Shown piece by piece: positions 27,385 through 34,842 of a stretch of 39,127 nt of DNA (positions are counted from its first letter, which is position 1; each line of letters begins with the position of its first letter). Both the position numbers and the translations under genes were made by a program. The notes below the pieces were generated by a model, which was not told the origin of the DNA, ran no database searches, and worked only from the letters and a program-made list of their open reading frames with translations. Source of the DNA: Undibacterium sp. (lineage in GTDB: Bacteria > Pseudomonadota > Gammaproteobacteria > Burkholderiales > Burkholderiaceae_D); the NCBI GenBank assembly GCA_030645915.1, contig JAUSNO010000037.1, forward strand, positions 1-39,127, in the 5' to 3' direction.

Positions 27385-27445
27385 CACGCACTATCCATGC
27401 GGGTTTTCAGGGATATAGGCTGGAAACCCGCATGGATACTGCGTG
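27385..27445. repeat. 61-nt intergenic hairpin repeat, copy C
   Basis: Arms 27385-27406 and 27424-27445 are complementary at 21 of 22 positions; the single mismatch is C-C in the seventh position. Inner stem bases differ from copies B and D by paired changes (GCGGG/CCCGC instead of GCGGC/GCCGC, and ATCCATG/CATGGAT instead of ACCCATG/CATGGGT). It lies between convergent genes. Confidence 0.85.
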
Positions 27446-27594
27446 ATAGGGCGGGTCTAAATTCAAAGTACCAGTTGCAAGAAAAATAAACCATAACAGG
27501 CTAAAAAACCATTCTCAGATGGGCTAACACACCGAGTTTTTCAGGCAAACCATGGGCTTGAGTAAGAGGCCTTCATTATTGCCAAATGCAGGCC

Positions 27595-29019
27595 TTATTT
27601 TATTTCTTTCTCGAGAAATTCCCACACCCCAGGGTCCGACATTGCGGCGATATTGATGCGCATTCTGGTCGAGGGTAGCTGGTTGGGCGAGAACAGGCTT
27701 CCGGGCGCCAGCAGTATGCCTTGCTCTAGCGCCTTCTCGGTGAGTGCGATGGTGTCGCAGCCGGTTTCTGTCCATAAGAACATGCCTGCCGGCGTGCGGT
27801 ATTCGACCTTCATTCCTATGTTTTCTATCCTCTTGGTGACCTGGTCGCGCACGGAGTCGAGTTTGACGCGGATGCGGTCGACGTGTTTGCGATAGTGGCC
27901 TTCAGACAAAATTTTATACACCACGCGTTCGCCAATTTCGGTGGTGGTGAGCGTCGAAAGCATCTTGCGGTCCGATAGACGTACGGCCAGCTCGTGCGAG
28001 GTGGCGATGAAACCTACGCGTAGATTTGCCGCCAGCGTCTTGGAGAAACCACCCAGATAAATCACGCGATTTAACTGATCCAGCGCAGCTAATCTGGTCG
28101 CCGCTTGTACCGCTGTGCCCGGATGCATGTCGCAGTAAATATCGTCTTCTACGATGATGAAGTCATGTTCTTCCGCGGCCTTCAGCACTTGAAAGGCCTT
28201 GGCCGCAGAAAGCGAAGTCGAGGTAGGGTTGTGCATGACCGAGTTGATGATGTAGAGCTTGGGCTTATGCAGCGCGGCGAGCTCTGCCAGCTTCGCCACA
28301 TCCGGACCGTCGTGCAGGCGTGGAATGCCGATGACCTTGGCGCCAAGAATAGCAAACGAGCCAAACATCAGGAACCAGGCTGGGTCATCGACGAAGATGG
28401 TGTCACCCGGTTGCGTGAACTCCCGGGCGACCAGATCAAGTGCTTGCGTGACACCACTGGTCATCACAATCTGTTCGGGCGCTGCGGCAATTTCCAGCTC
28501 GGCTAACTTAAGTTGCAGTTGTTGGCGCAACGGTAAAAAGCCTTGCGGCGTGCCGTAATGCAACAACAGGTTTTGATTGAGGCGACTGATTGCGCGCAAT
28601 CCATTGGCTACCAGTTCTCCATCGAGCCAGTCGTGCGGCAGTACGCCTGATCCCGGCATTTTTTGTGGCGGCAACTGACGAAACATATTACGTACCAGCC
28701 AGACCACATCGAGTTGCTGCGAGGCTGGAATCGCTTTCGCAATGGCATTGTTGTTGACAATCATCGACGCGCGCTCGCGTACAAAAAAACCGGAACCGCG
28801 GCGTGATTCTAGATACCCATTGGCAACAAGTCGGTCATACGCTTCTACTACGGTGAAGCGGGATACCTCTTGTTCGTCCGCGAATTGACGTATCGACGGC
28901 ATGCGTGCGCCGGTACGTAACAGTTTGTCGTCGATGCGGCTGGCAACGGAGCGGACAATTTGTTCGACCAAAGAGCCGCCAGATCCGCGAGAAATAATAG
29001 GGGTGGATGTGCGCATCAT
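27595..29019 (-). CDS. MocR-type transcriptional regulator (GntR HTH fused to aminotransferase-like domain)
   Basis: A 474-residue regulator. An N-terminal GntR winged helix-turn-helix (about 15-82: RMPSIRQFADEQEVSRFTVVEAYDRLVANGYLE) is joined to a fold-type I aminotransferase domain, with PLP lysine K327 in GGFSKTLAANLRVGF. MocR proteins use PLP to sense amines or vitamin B6 and typically control a divergent gene. The divergent neighbour here is a DUF2917 gene, with three direct repeats between them. Specific ligand unknown. Not PdxR or GabR by neighbourhood. Confidence 0.9.
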   Translation of the reverse strand: MMRTSTPIISRGSGGSLVEQIVRSVASRIDDKLLRTGARMPSIRQFADEQEVSRFTVVEAYDRLVANGYLESRRGSGFFVRERASMIVNNNAIAKAIPASQQLDVVWLVRNMFRQLPPQKMPGSGVLPHDWLDGELVANGLRAISRLNQNLLLHYGTPQGFLPLRQQLQLKLAELEIAAAPEQIVMTSGVTQALDLVAREFTQPGDTIFVDDPAWFLMFGSFAILGAKVIGIPRLHDGPDVAKLAELAALHKPKLYIINSVMHNPTSTSLSAAKAFQVLKAAEEHDFIIVEDDIYCDMHPGTAVQAATRLAALDQLNRVIYLGGFSKTLAANLRVGFIATSHELAVRLSDRKMLSTLTTTEIGERVVYKILSEGHYRKHVDRIRVKLDSVRDQVTKRIENIGMKVEYRTPAGMFLWTETGCDTIALTEKALEQGILLAPGSLFSPNQLPSTRMRINIAAMSDPGVWEFLEKEIK

Positions 29020-29033
29020 TATTTCTAAAAAAA

Positions 29034-29100
29034 TTGTATTGGTGAAATCGGCAAGACAGTGTGTTATCTATCTTTTTTATTGTACTGGTACTGTATTGGT
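29034..29100. promoter_or_regulatory. Three direct repeats between mocR and DUF2917 genes, probable operator
   Basis: TTGTATTGGT (29034-29043), TTGTACTGGT (29080-29089) and CTGTATTGGT (29091-29100) share TGTAyTGGT. The last two start 11 nt apart, about one helical turn, and the first is 46 nt away. Direct repeats on one DNA face are typical of MocR binding sites. The repeats lie between the divergent starts at 29019 and 29160. Confidence 0.6.
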
Positions 29101-29159
29101 TTTTCCGGCTAGGATAGCATGCATCAATAAATACTGGCAATTAAAGATACGGAGGAGTC

Positions 29160-29456
29160 ATGTTGATCAAAATCGATGTAAACCAGTCAATCACTTTGTC
29201 GCCGGGACAGTTGGTATCGGTGATTGTTGATACCGCCTGCATGTTTGGTATTGAAGCCGGTTTGGTGTGGTTGACGATAGAGGGCGATGAGACTGATTAC
29301 TGGTTGCGTGTCGGCAACACGTTGTTATTGCCAGCTGCGCGCCATATTGTTGTGGAAGCCGAAAAAACGCATAGCAAGATCGTCTTCTCCGTTTCTCGCC
29401 ATGAAGAAAAAAATAATCAGTCCGGCCAGTTTGATCACGATACCGTGGCCGCATAA
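29160..29456 (+). CDS. DUF2917 domain protein
   Basis: A 98-residue, beta-rich small protein: LSPGQLVSVIVDTACMFGIEAGLVWLTIEGDETDYWLRVGNTLLLP is the DUF2917 signature, probably a cupin-like small barrel. The function is unknown. DUF2917 genes are often divergent from MocR/GntR-type regulators in Burkholderiales, and this arrangement is seen here. GGAGGA (29151-29156) gives a strong ribosome-binding site. Expression is likely controlled through the repeats at 29034-29100. Confidence 0.85.
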   Translation: MLIKIDVNQSITLSPGQLVSVIVDTACMFGIEAGLVWLTIEGDETDYWLRVGNTLLLPAARHIVVEAEKTHSKIVFSVSRHEEKNNQSGQFDHDTVAA

Positions 29457-29896
29457 GCATGTGCAAAATGTATCGGAAATGCCATGAATAGTGAGGCCAT
29501 TGTCTAGCTATGCACCTTTCTGGAGTACTCGTCTTCACAGTGTTTGCCTGGAAAAGGAATTGTCTGCGTATTGTTAGTTACTATCCGCATGGATGTGTTA
29601 TTAGCCAGCACTACGGTGCCGATGTTTCAACCATGAATTTGTGCTGGCAATGGCATTGCTCGTTGTGCTGGGTGCGGTGAGTGAACATTCGACGACGATA
29701 TCCTCTGAAAAGTCCTATTTTCCAAATTAAATCAAGACGATGTGATGGATTTGGGGGTGTTAATCATGGCATCAGGGTCGTACAATAGAGGGCTATACGG
29801 AAACAAAAATAACCATCCGACAATATAAATTTTTCATCCTATTCGATATCAACCATGCTGCCGGCAATTGCTGCGGCACAAATTTTGGAAGTCATC
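29457..29896. other. Intergenic region upstream of the RidA gene
   Basis: No gene is recognised in these 440 nt. GCCAGCAC (29604-29611) and GTGCTGGC (29641-29648) form an exact 8-bp inverted repeat with a 29-nt spacer. TACAAT (29781-29786) is a reasonable -10 box for the RidA gene, but the -35 region is poor. Confidence 0.4.
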
Positions 29897-30355
29897 ATGT
29901 CCTTTTACGAAAAACTTAACGCCTTGAATATTGAGTTGCCTGCCGTTGCAACACCAGCAGCTGCCTATGTCATGTATGCACAAACAGGTAATACCGTCTT
30001 TTTGTCTGGCCATATCGCCAAAAAAGAGGGCAAGGTATGGGTGGGTCAATTGGGTAAAAACATCTCTACCGAAGAAGGCAAGTTGGCGGCACGCGCAGTG
30101 GCGATTGATCTTATCGCCACTTTGCAGGCAGCTTGTGGTGGCGATTTGAACCGGGTTAAACGTATCGTTAAATTAATGAGCCTGGTCAATTCCACTGGAG
30201 ATTTTATCGAACAGCATCTGGTGACCAATGGCGCATCCGAATTGATCGGTGAAATTTTTGGCGAACAAGGCAAGCATGCGCGTTCTGCGTTTGGCGTCGC
30301 GCAAATCCCTATGGGCGCGTGTGTAGAAATCGAGATGATTGCTGAAATCGAATAA
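29897..30355 (+). CDS. RidA/YER057c/UK114 family protein
   Basis: Likely a deaminase of reactive enamine/imine intermediates released by PLP enzymes. ATG 29897 gives 152 residues beginning MSFYEKLNAL, with GGAAG 5 nt upstream; an ATG 42 nt earlier lacks support. The C-terminal block HARSAFGVAQIPMGACVEIEMIAEIE contains the conserved arginine that binds the substrate carboxylate in RidA. This is the larger, roughly 150-residue subgroup. It is followed after 69 nt by an aminotransferase, a PLP enzyme of the kind RidA proteins protect or assist. Confidence 0.9.
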   Translation: MSFYEKLNALNIELPAVATPAAAYVMYAQTGNTVFLSGHIAKKEGKVWVGQLGKNISTEEGKLAARAVAIDLIATLQAACGGDLNRVKRIVKLMSLVNSTGDFIEQHLVTNGASELIGEIFGEQGKHARSAFGVAQIPMGACVEIEMIAEIE

Positions 30356-30424
30356 TTAAATTGAGTCGTTGGAGAGCGTTCCGCTCTCTCCACATTGTTA
30401 AAAATACTTCCAGGTGAGACCCGC

Positions 30425-31618
30425 ATGAAACTTGAAAACCCAAACCCGATTGATTGGAAATTTTCTGTACGCGCAGAGCAGTTGCAAGGCTCCGTGATCC
30501 GGGAGATTCTTAAGGTTACCCAGCGCCCTGAGGTGATTTCTTTCGCGGGTGGCTTGCCTTCTCCTGAAACTTTCCCTGTCGATCGCATGCGGGCCGCCTT
30601 TGATAAGGTGTTGCTAGAAAATGGCAAGACGGCATTGCAATACGGAACCACTGACGGCTATACGCCTCTGCGCGAGTTTCTTGCCGATTCTCTATCTAAT
30701 GCTGAAAGTAAAATTCTGCCAGAGCAGATCATGATGGTTTCTGGTTCACAGCAAGCCCTGGATCTGGTCGGCAAAGTGCTGATCGATGAAGGCAGCAAGG
30801 TTCTGGTCGAAACACCGAGTTATCTCGGCGCGCTGCAGGCATTTTCAGTCTATCAGCCAAAAATAGAATCGATCGAAATGGATGAGCATGGCATCATCCC
30901 GGCAGACGTTGCGGCGAAAGGTGAGGGTGCACGTTTGCTGTATGCCTTGCCCAATTTTCAGAACCCGACTGGCCGTACCTTGTCGGTCGAACGCCGTTAT
31001 GAACTGGTAGAAACCTGCGCCCGCCTTGGTGTGCCTTTGATCGAAGATAATCCGTATGGCGATCTCTGCTACCGTGGCGATCCCTTGCCAAAATTACTGA
31101 ATATGAACCCGGGCGGCGTGATTTACATGGGGTCGTTTTCCAAGGTACTTACACCGGGTATTCGTCTCGGTTACGTGGTGGCACCGATCACCTTGATCCG
31201 CAAGATGGAACAAGCCAAGCAGGCGTCTGATTTGCACACGTCAACGCTGACACAAATGGCTGTCTATGAAGTGATTAAAGATGGTTTTTTGGATCAGCAT
31301 ATCCCGACTATCCGCCATTTTTATTCCGGTCAGTGCGATGTCATGCTGGCGGCAATGAGCAAATACTTTCCAGCTACTGTGACGTGGACACGGCCTGAAG
31401 GCGGCATGTTTATCTGGGTGACTTTGCCTGCCCAGATCGATAGCAACAGATTGCTTGAAGCTGCCCTCGCGCAAAATGTCGCTTTCGTCCCGGGCGTTCC
31501 TTTTTACGCCAATAATCCGGCAACCAATACCTTGCGCCTGAGCTTTGTCACTGTGTCGCCAGAGCGTATCAATGAAGGCATAGAGAAACTGGGTAATTTG
31601 ATCAAGGCAATGTCGTAG
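30425..31618 (+). CDS. Class I/II PLP-dependent aminotransferase (2-aminoadipate aminotransferase-like)
   Basis: A 397-residue fold-type I aminotransferase. ISFAGGLPSPETFP near the N-terminus, SGSQQALDL (106-114), LPNFQNPTGRTLS, EDNPYGDL and the PLP lysine K240 in GSFSKVLTPGIRLG are typical of LysN/KAT-like multi-substrate enzymes. The exact substrate is not determinable; aromatic amino acids, aminoadipate or branched-chain acids are possible. Start ATG 30425 has AGGTGAG upstream; the ATG at 30395 would add 10 non-family residues. It follows the RidA gene and is closed by a strong terminator at 31648. Confidence 0.9.
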   Translation: MKLENPNPIDWKFSVRAEQLQGSVIREILKVTQRPEVISFAGGLPSPETFPVDRMRAAFDKVLLENGKTALQYGTTDGYTPLREFLADSLSNAESKILPEQIMMVSGSQQALDLVGKVLIDEGSKVLVETPSYLGALQAFSVYQPKIESIEMDEHGIIPADVAAKGEGARLLYALPNFQNPTGRTLSVERRYELVETCARLGVPLIEDNPYGDLCYRGDPLPKLLNMNPGGVIYMGSFSKVLTPGIRLGYVVAPITLIRKMEQAKQASDLHTSTLTQMAVYEVIKDGFLDQHIPTIRHFYSGQCDVMLAAMSKYFPATVTWTRPEGGMFIWVTLPAQIDSNRLLEAALAQNVAFVPGVPFYANNPATNTLRLSFVTVSPERINEGIEKLGNLIKAMS

Positions 31619-31647
31619 ACATCCGCTAGCGGTTGCATACATCAATG

Positions 31648-31679
31648 CGGGCTTATCGAAACGATAGGCCCGTTTTTTT
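31648..31679 (+). terminator. Terminator of the ridA-aminotransferase unit
   Basis: CGGGCTTATCG (31648-31658), loop AAA, then CGATAGGCCCG (31662-31672) with one G-T wobble, followed by T7 (31673-31679). Confidence 0.9.
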
Positions 31680-31800
31680 ATGTCTGGCTGTGCAGAAATC
31701 GCCATGACATCAGGCCGGTAAAACAAGACGATCCTGACATGATTTGTTATATTGCCCGCTCTGGTAGCGGGTATTGATCTGCACTCAACAATAGGGAAAG

Positions 31801-33021
31801 ATGGACGGCATGACAAATTTTATCGGCGGCTCGAATGCGGCAACACAATTGGCGGGCATCCAGGCCAATCTTACGGACGTGCGGCCAATCACCAGGCGTG
31901 AACGTAGCGACCGCATCAACAAAGCGGCTCGCTTGATGCGCGAGCAGTCCATTGGCGCTTTGCTATTGAGTGCCAGCACCAGCCTGTATTATTTCACTGG
32001 CCTGCAGTGGTACCAAAGCGAAAGGCTGGTTGGCGCTGTCCTCACCGCGGAAGGCCAAGTTATCTACGTTTGCCCGGCTTTTGAAGAATCCAAAGTCCGC
32101 GAGACGGTCGGCGACGCCGCCACCCTCAGGCTATGGCAGGAAGATGACAGCCCGTATCTGCTGGTTAACAATATTCTGGCTGATCTGGGCCTGCAGCAAT
32201 ATGCGATCGGGCTCGACGAGGCCGCACCTTTTTTTGTCTTTGACGGTCTACGACAAGCGATGCCGCTGACACGCATCATCAACGCCTCGGTAATCACCGC
32301 TGAATGCCGCATGCATAAATCTGCGGCGGAACTGGCGCTGATGCAAAAGGCAAAAAATATCACGCTGGAAGTGCAGAGACGCGCAGCGAAAATTCTGCGG
32401 GAAGGTATCTCATCAACTGAAGTGGCCACCTTTATTGATCAGGCACATCGCGCTTTTGGCGGCAGCAGCTCGACCTTCTGCATCGTCAGCTTTGGTCAGG
32501 CAACTGCCATGCCGCATGGCCCCGACGGGGTGCAAATTCTGCATGAAGGCGATATGGTGTTGATCGACACGGGTTGCAAGATAGAGTCCTACCATTCTGA
32601 CATCACGCGCAGCTACGTGTTCGGCCAGGCCACCCGGCGTCAGCATGATATCTGGGAACTGGAGAAAGCCGCACAAGCCGCAGCGTTTGACACCGCGCAA
32701 TTGGGCGTGCCGTGCGAGCAGGTCGATGCTGCAGCCAGACGTGTATTGGAAGCAGCCGGAATGGGCCCTGGCTATAAGACGCCTGGCTTGCCACATCGCA
32801 CTGGCCACGGCATTGGCCTGGATATTCATGAGTGGACTTATCTGGTCAAAGGCAACGTCAGACCTTTGGCCACTGGCATGTGTTTTAGCAATGAACCGAT
32901 GATCTGTATCGAGGGCGAGTTCGGCATACGTCTGGAAGACCATTTTTACATGAGCGAGCAAGGTCCCGTATGGTTTACCGGCCAGAGTGAAGCCATCGAT
33001 GCGCCATTCGGTCGCGCATGA
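31801..33021 (+). CDS. M24 family metallopeptidase (Xaa-Pro aminopeptidase-like)
   Basis: A 406-residue protein with an N-terminal creatinase-like domain and a C-terminal pita-bread domain. All five metal ligands of M24 peptidases are seen: D256 (LIDTG), D267 (HSDITRS), H336 (RTGHGIGLDIHE), E365 (SNEPMI) and E379 (RLEDHF). It probably removes an N-terminal residue before proline, or is a related dipeptidase or creatinase-type enzyme. GGGA about 7 nt before ATG 31801; an alternative ATG lies 9 nt downstream. Monocistronic between a terminator and hairpin repeat copy D. Confidence 0.9.
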   Translation: MDGMTNFIGGSNAATQLAGIQANLTDVRPITRRERSDRINKAARLMREQSIGALLLSASTSLYYFTGLQWYQSERLVGAVLTAEGQVIYVCPAFEESKVRETVGDAATLRLWQEDDSPYLLVNNILADLGLQQYAIGLDEAAPFFVFDGLRQAMPLTRIINASVITAECRMHKSAAELALMQKAKNITLEVQRRAAKILREGISSTEVATFIDQAHRAFGGSSSTFCIVSFGQATAMPHGPDGVQILHEGDMVLIDTGCKIESYHSDITRSYVFGQATRRQHDIWELEKAAQAAAFDTAQLGVPCEQVDAAARRVLEAAGMGPGYKTPGLPHRTGHGIGLDIHEWTYLVKGNVRPLATGMCFSNEPMICIEGEFGIRLEDHFYMSEQGPVWFTGQSEAIDAPFGRA

Positions 33022-33106
33022 AGGTGCAGATTGCTGGCCCATTCACAGCGAACGCTGTTAAGCTTAACTGGCGCAATATAAAAAAATAGAAACATGACCC
33101 TGCCAG

Positions 33107-33167
33107 CACGCAATACCCATGCGGCTTGCAGGGCAGGGTGGCTGGAAAGCCGCATGGGTATTGCGTG
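33107..33167. repeat. 61-nt intergenic hairpin repeat, copy D
   Basis: The most regular copy: arms 33107-33127 and 33147-33167 are perfectly complementary over 21 bp, with a 19-nt loop. The outer flanks CCTGCCAG and ACAGG extend the stem. It lies between two genes read in the same direction. No T-run follows, so it does not look like a normal terminator. Confidence 0.9.
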
Positions 33168-33232
33168 ACAGGCTTGCCAGTTGGCCATTTTTGGCGTGCT
33201 GCGCGACATATTTACCTAATTAGGAACAGCTG

Positions 33233-33703
33233 ATGAGGCTCACCGCATTTACTGACTATACCTTGCGTACCTTGATGTATCTGGGCACCCATAGGGATCA
33301 GCTAGTGACAATTCAGGAAATTGCTGATCTGCACAATATCTCGAAAAATCATTTGATGAAGGTCGTGCATCAGCTCGGAATTGAGGGCTTGGTCGATACC
33401 GTGCGTGGCCGTAACGGCGGGTTGCGGCTCAATAAAGAACCCCGTGACATCAATATCGGTGCGGTAGTCCGTCAAAGTGAAACCGATTTTTATATGGCAG
33501 AGTGTTTTGATGCAGGCAGTAGCCAATGCCTGTTTACTTCTGCCTGTATCCTCAAGTCAGTCTTGGTCGAAGCGACCGACGCCTATCTGAAGGTGCTCGA
33601 TCAAGTGAGCCTGGAGCATTTGATCGCTCACCAAAATGTCAAAAAAGACAATGCCAATGTAGTCCAGGTAGCGCTGCGTCGTGTAGTGAAAGCGCCAACC
33701 TGA
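33233..33703 (+). CDS. nsrR: Rrf2 family regulator, NsrR-like
   Basis: A 156-residue winged-helix repressor. MRLTAFTDYTLRTLMYL, NHLMKVVHQL and VRGRNGGLRL are the Rrf2/NsrR pattern. Three cysteines, C91, C99 and C105, are expected to bind an Fe-S cluster that senses nitric oxide. The spacing is C-x7-C-x5-C, with the first interval longer than the E. coli NsrR spacing. No typical target (hmp, ytfE, nor) is adjacent, so its regulon must lie elsewhere or the sensor differs. The symbol is provisional. Confidence 0.8.
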   Translation: MRLTAFTDYTLRTLMYLGTHRDQLVTIQEIADLHNISKNHLMKVVHQLGIEGLVDTVRGRNGGLRLNKEPRDINIGAVVRQSETDFYMAECFDAGSSQCLFTSACILKSVLVEATDAYLKVLDQVSLEHLIAHQNVKKDNANVVQVALRRVVKAPT

Positions 33704-33913
33704 TTCTCGGCGGCACAGTTTTTCAACACCCGTTTTTTCAAAAGTAAAGCAGGCAGAATCGTCGGCTTTGGGTTTGGCGTCGTGCGTAATTTTCCCCTTG
33801 TTGTATGTTTAAATATTTCCAAGAAGATATTTTTTCTTGCAAGGAAGGTAGTCCATTGCTAGACTGCGAGAGATTATTTGATCGACTTACCCAAGTTCGG
33901 GAGCTAACACATC

Positions 33914-34738
33914 ATGCACGTTCAGCCCTATCGTCATTTGACGCGTAATTACTTTTTTTACCGTTTCATGATTGCCTTGTTGATGGGCATCATGTCCGGC
34001 TATGCGATGGCCAGCGACACGTGCAAGTCTCTGGTTGCCACCGGCAATCCGGAATACCCGCCGTATTTGTGGCGCGATCCTGAAGATGAAACCCGGCTGA
34101 TCGGTGCCAATGCAGATCTGATGCAGCTACTGGCCAAAGAGCTCGGCGTTGCCATTGACGTCAAGTATGCCGGTACATGGGCGCGGGTCCAGGAAGAAGC
34201 TAAACTTGGGCGCATTGATCTGATTGCGGGCGCATTCTTCACGGTACCAAGGCTGGAATACATGGATTATTTTTATCCCGCCTTTCGTGAAACCAGATCG
34301 GTCATCTGGACACGCAGCAACGTCAACCTCAACTATAAAAAATGGGCTGATTTGATGGGTAAGCAAGGGACGACGGTAATTAACAATAGTTTTGGCGAAG
34401 AGTTTGACCGTTATGCAAAAAATAACCTCAAAATTTCTACCGTACCTAGTCTTGAGCAAGCGTTAAAAATGCTGACACGATCTCGCTCAGACTATCTCAT
34501 TTATGAAGAAGACCCGGGTCTGGCTTTTGCTGCAAAGATGAACATCCGCGGGATTAAAACCATTAGTCCGGCGATCAGTAACGAGAGCTTGCATCTGACT
34601 TTTTCCCATAAATCTGCATGTAATAACGGCGAGATGCGCGGTCGTATTGCAAAGGCAATATACAAGCTGACCAGGCAAAACAGTATGAATGCTTTGATAG
34701 AAACTAATATACAACTGTGGCGCAAGCAGACTAAATGA
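33914..34738 (+). CDS. Periplasmic substrate-binding protein (SBP family 3 type)
   Basis: A 274-residue protein with a signal peptide (hydrophobic part about residues 17-33, cleavage likely after YAMA) and an amino-acid-binding-protein fold. TGNPEYPPYLWRD, GANADLMQLLAKELG, GRIDLIAGAFFTVPRLEYMDY and YPAFRETRSV follow in the family order. Two cysteines in the mature part (near 37 and 236) may pair. No permease or ATPase genes are near. Instead a sensor kinase gene follows by 104 nt, so a role as a ligand-sensing partner is possible. GGGAG lies upstream of the ATG. Confidence 0.85.
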   Translation: MHVQPYRHLTRNYFFYRFMIALLMGIMSGYAMASDTCKSLVATGNPEYPPYLWRDPEDETRLIGANADLMQLLAKELGVAIDVKYAGTWARVQEEAKLGRIDLIAGAFFTVPRLEYMDYFYPAFRETRSVIWTRSNVNLNYKKWADLMGKQGTTVINNSFGEEFDRYAKNNLKISTVPSLEQALKMLTRSRSDYLIYEEDPGLAFAAKMNIRGIKTISPAISNESLHLTFSHKSACNNGEMRGRIAKAIYKLTRQNSMNALIETNIQLWRKQTK

Positions 34739-34842
34739 CCTGGTGCAGTGCGTAAGTGTTGTGACGAATTTTTCTTATAAAGCAAGCTACTCTGCAAGCG
34801 TTTCCCTCATTTTTCTTCAGTGGATATTTTACGGATTTCATA

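Noticed and set aside
29604..29648. Inverted repeat GCCAGCAC/GTGCTGGC as another hairpin repeat copy
   Set aside because: It shares only a few bases with the outer flank of the family and lacks the ATGCG/CGCAT inner arms and the 61-nt core.
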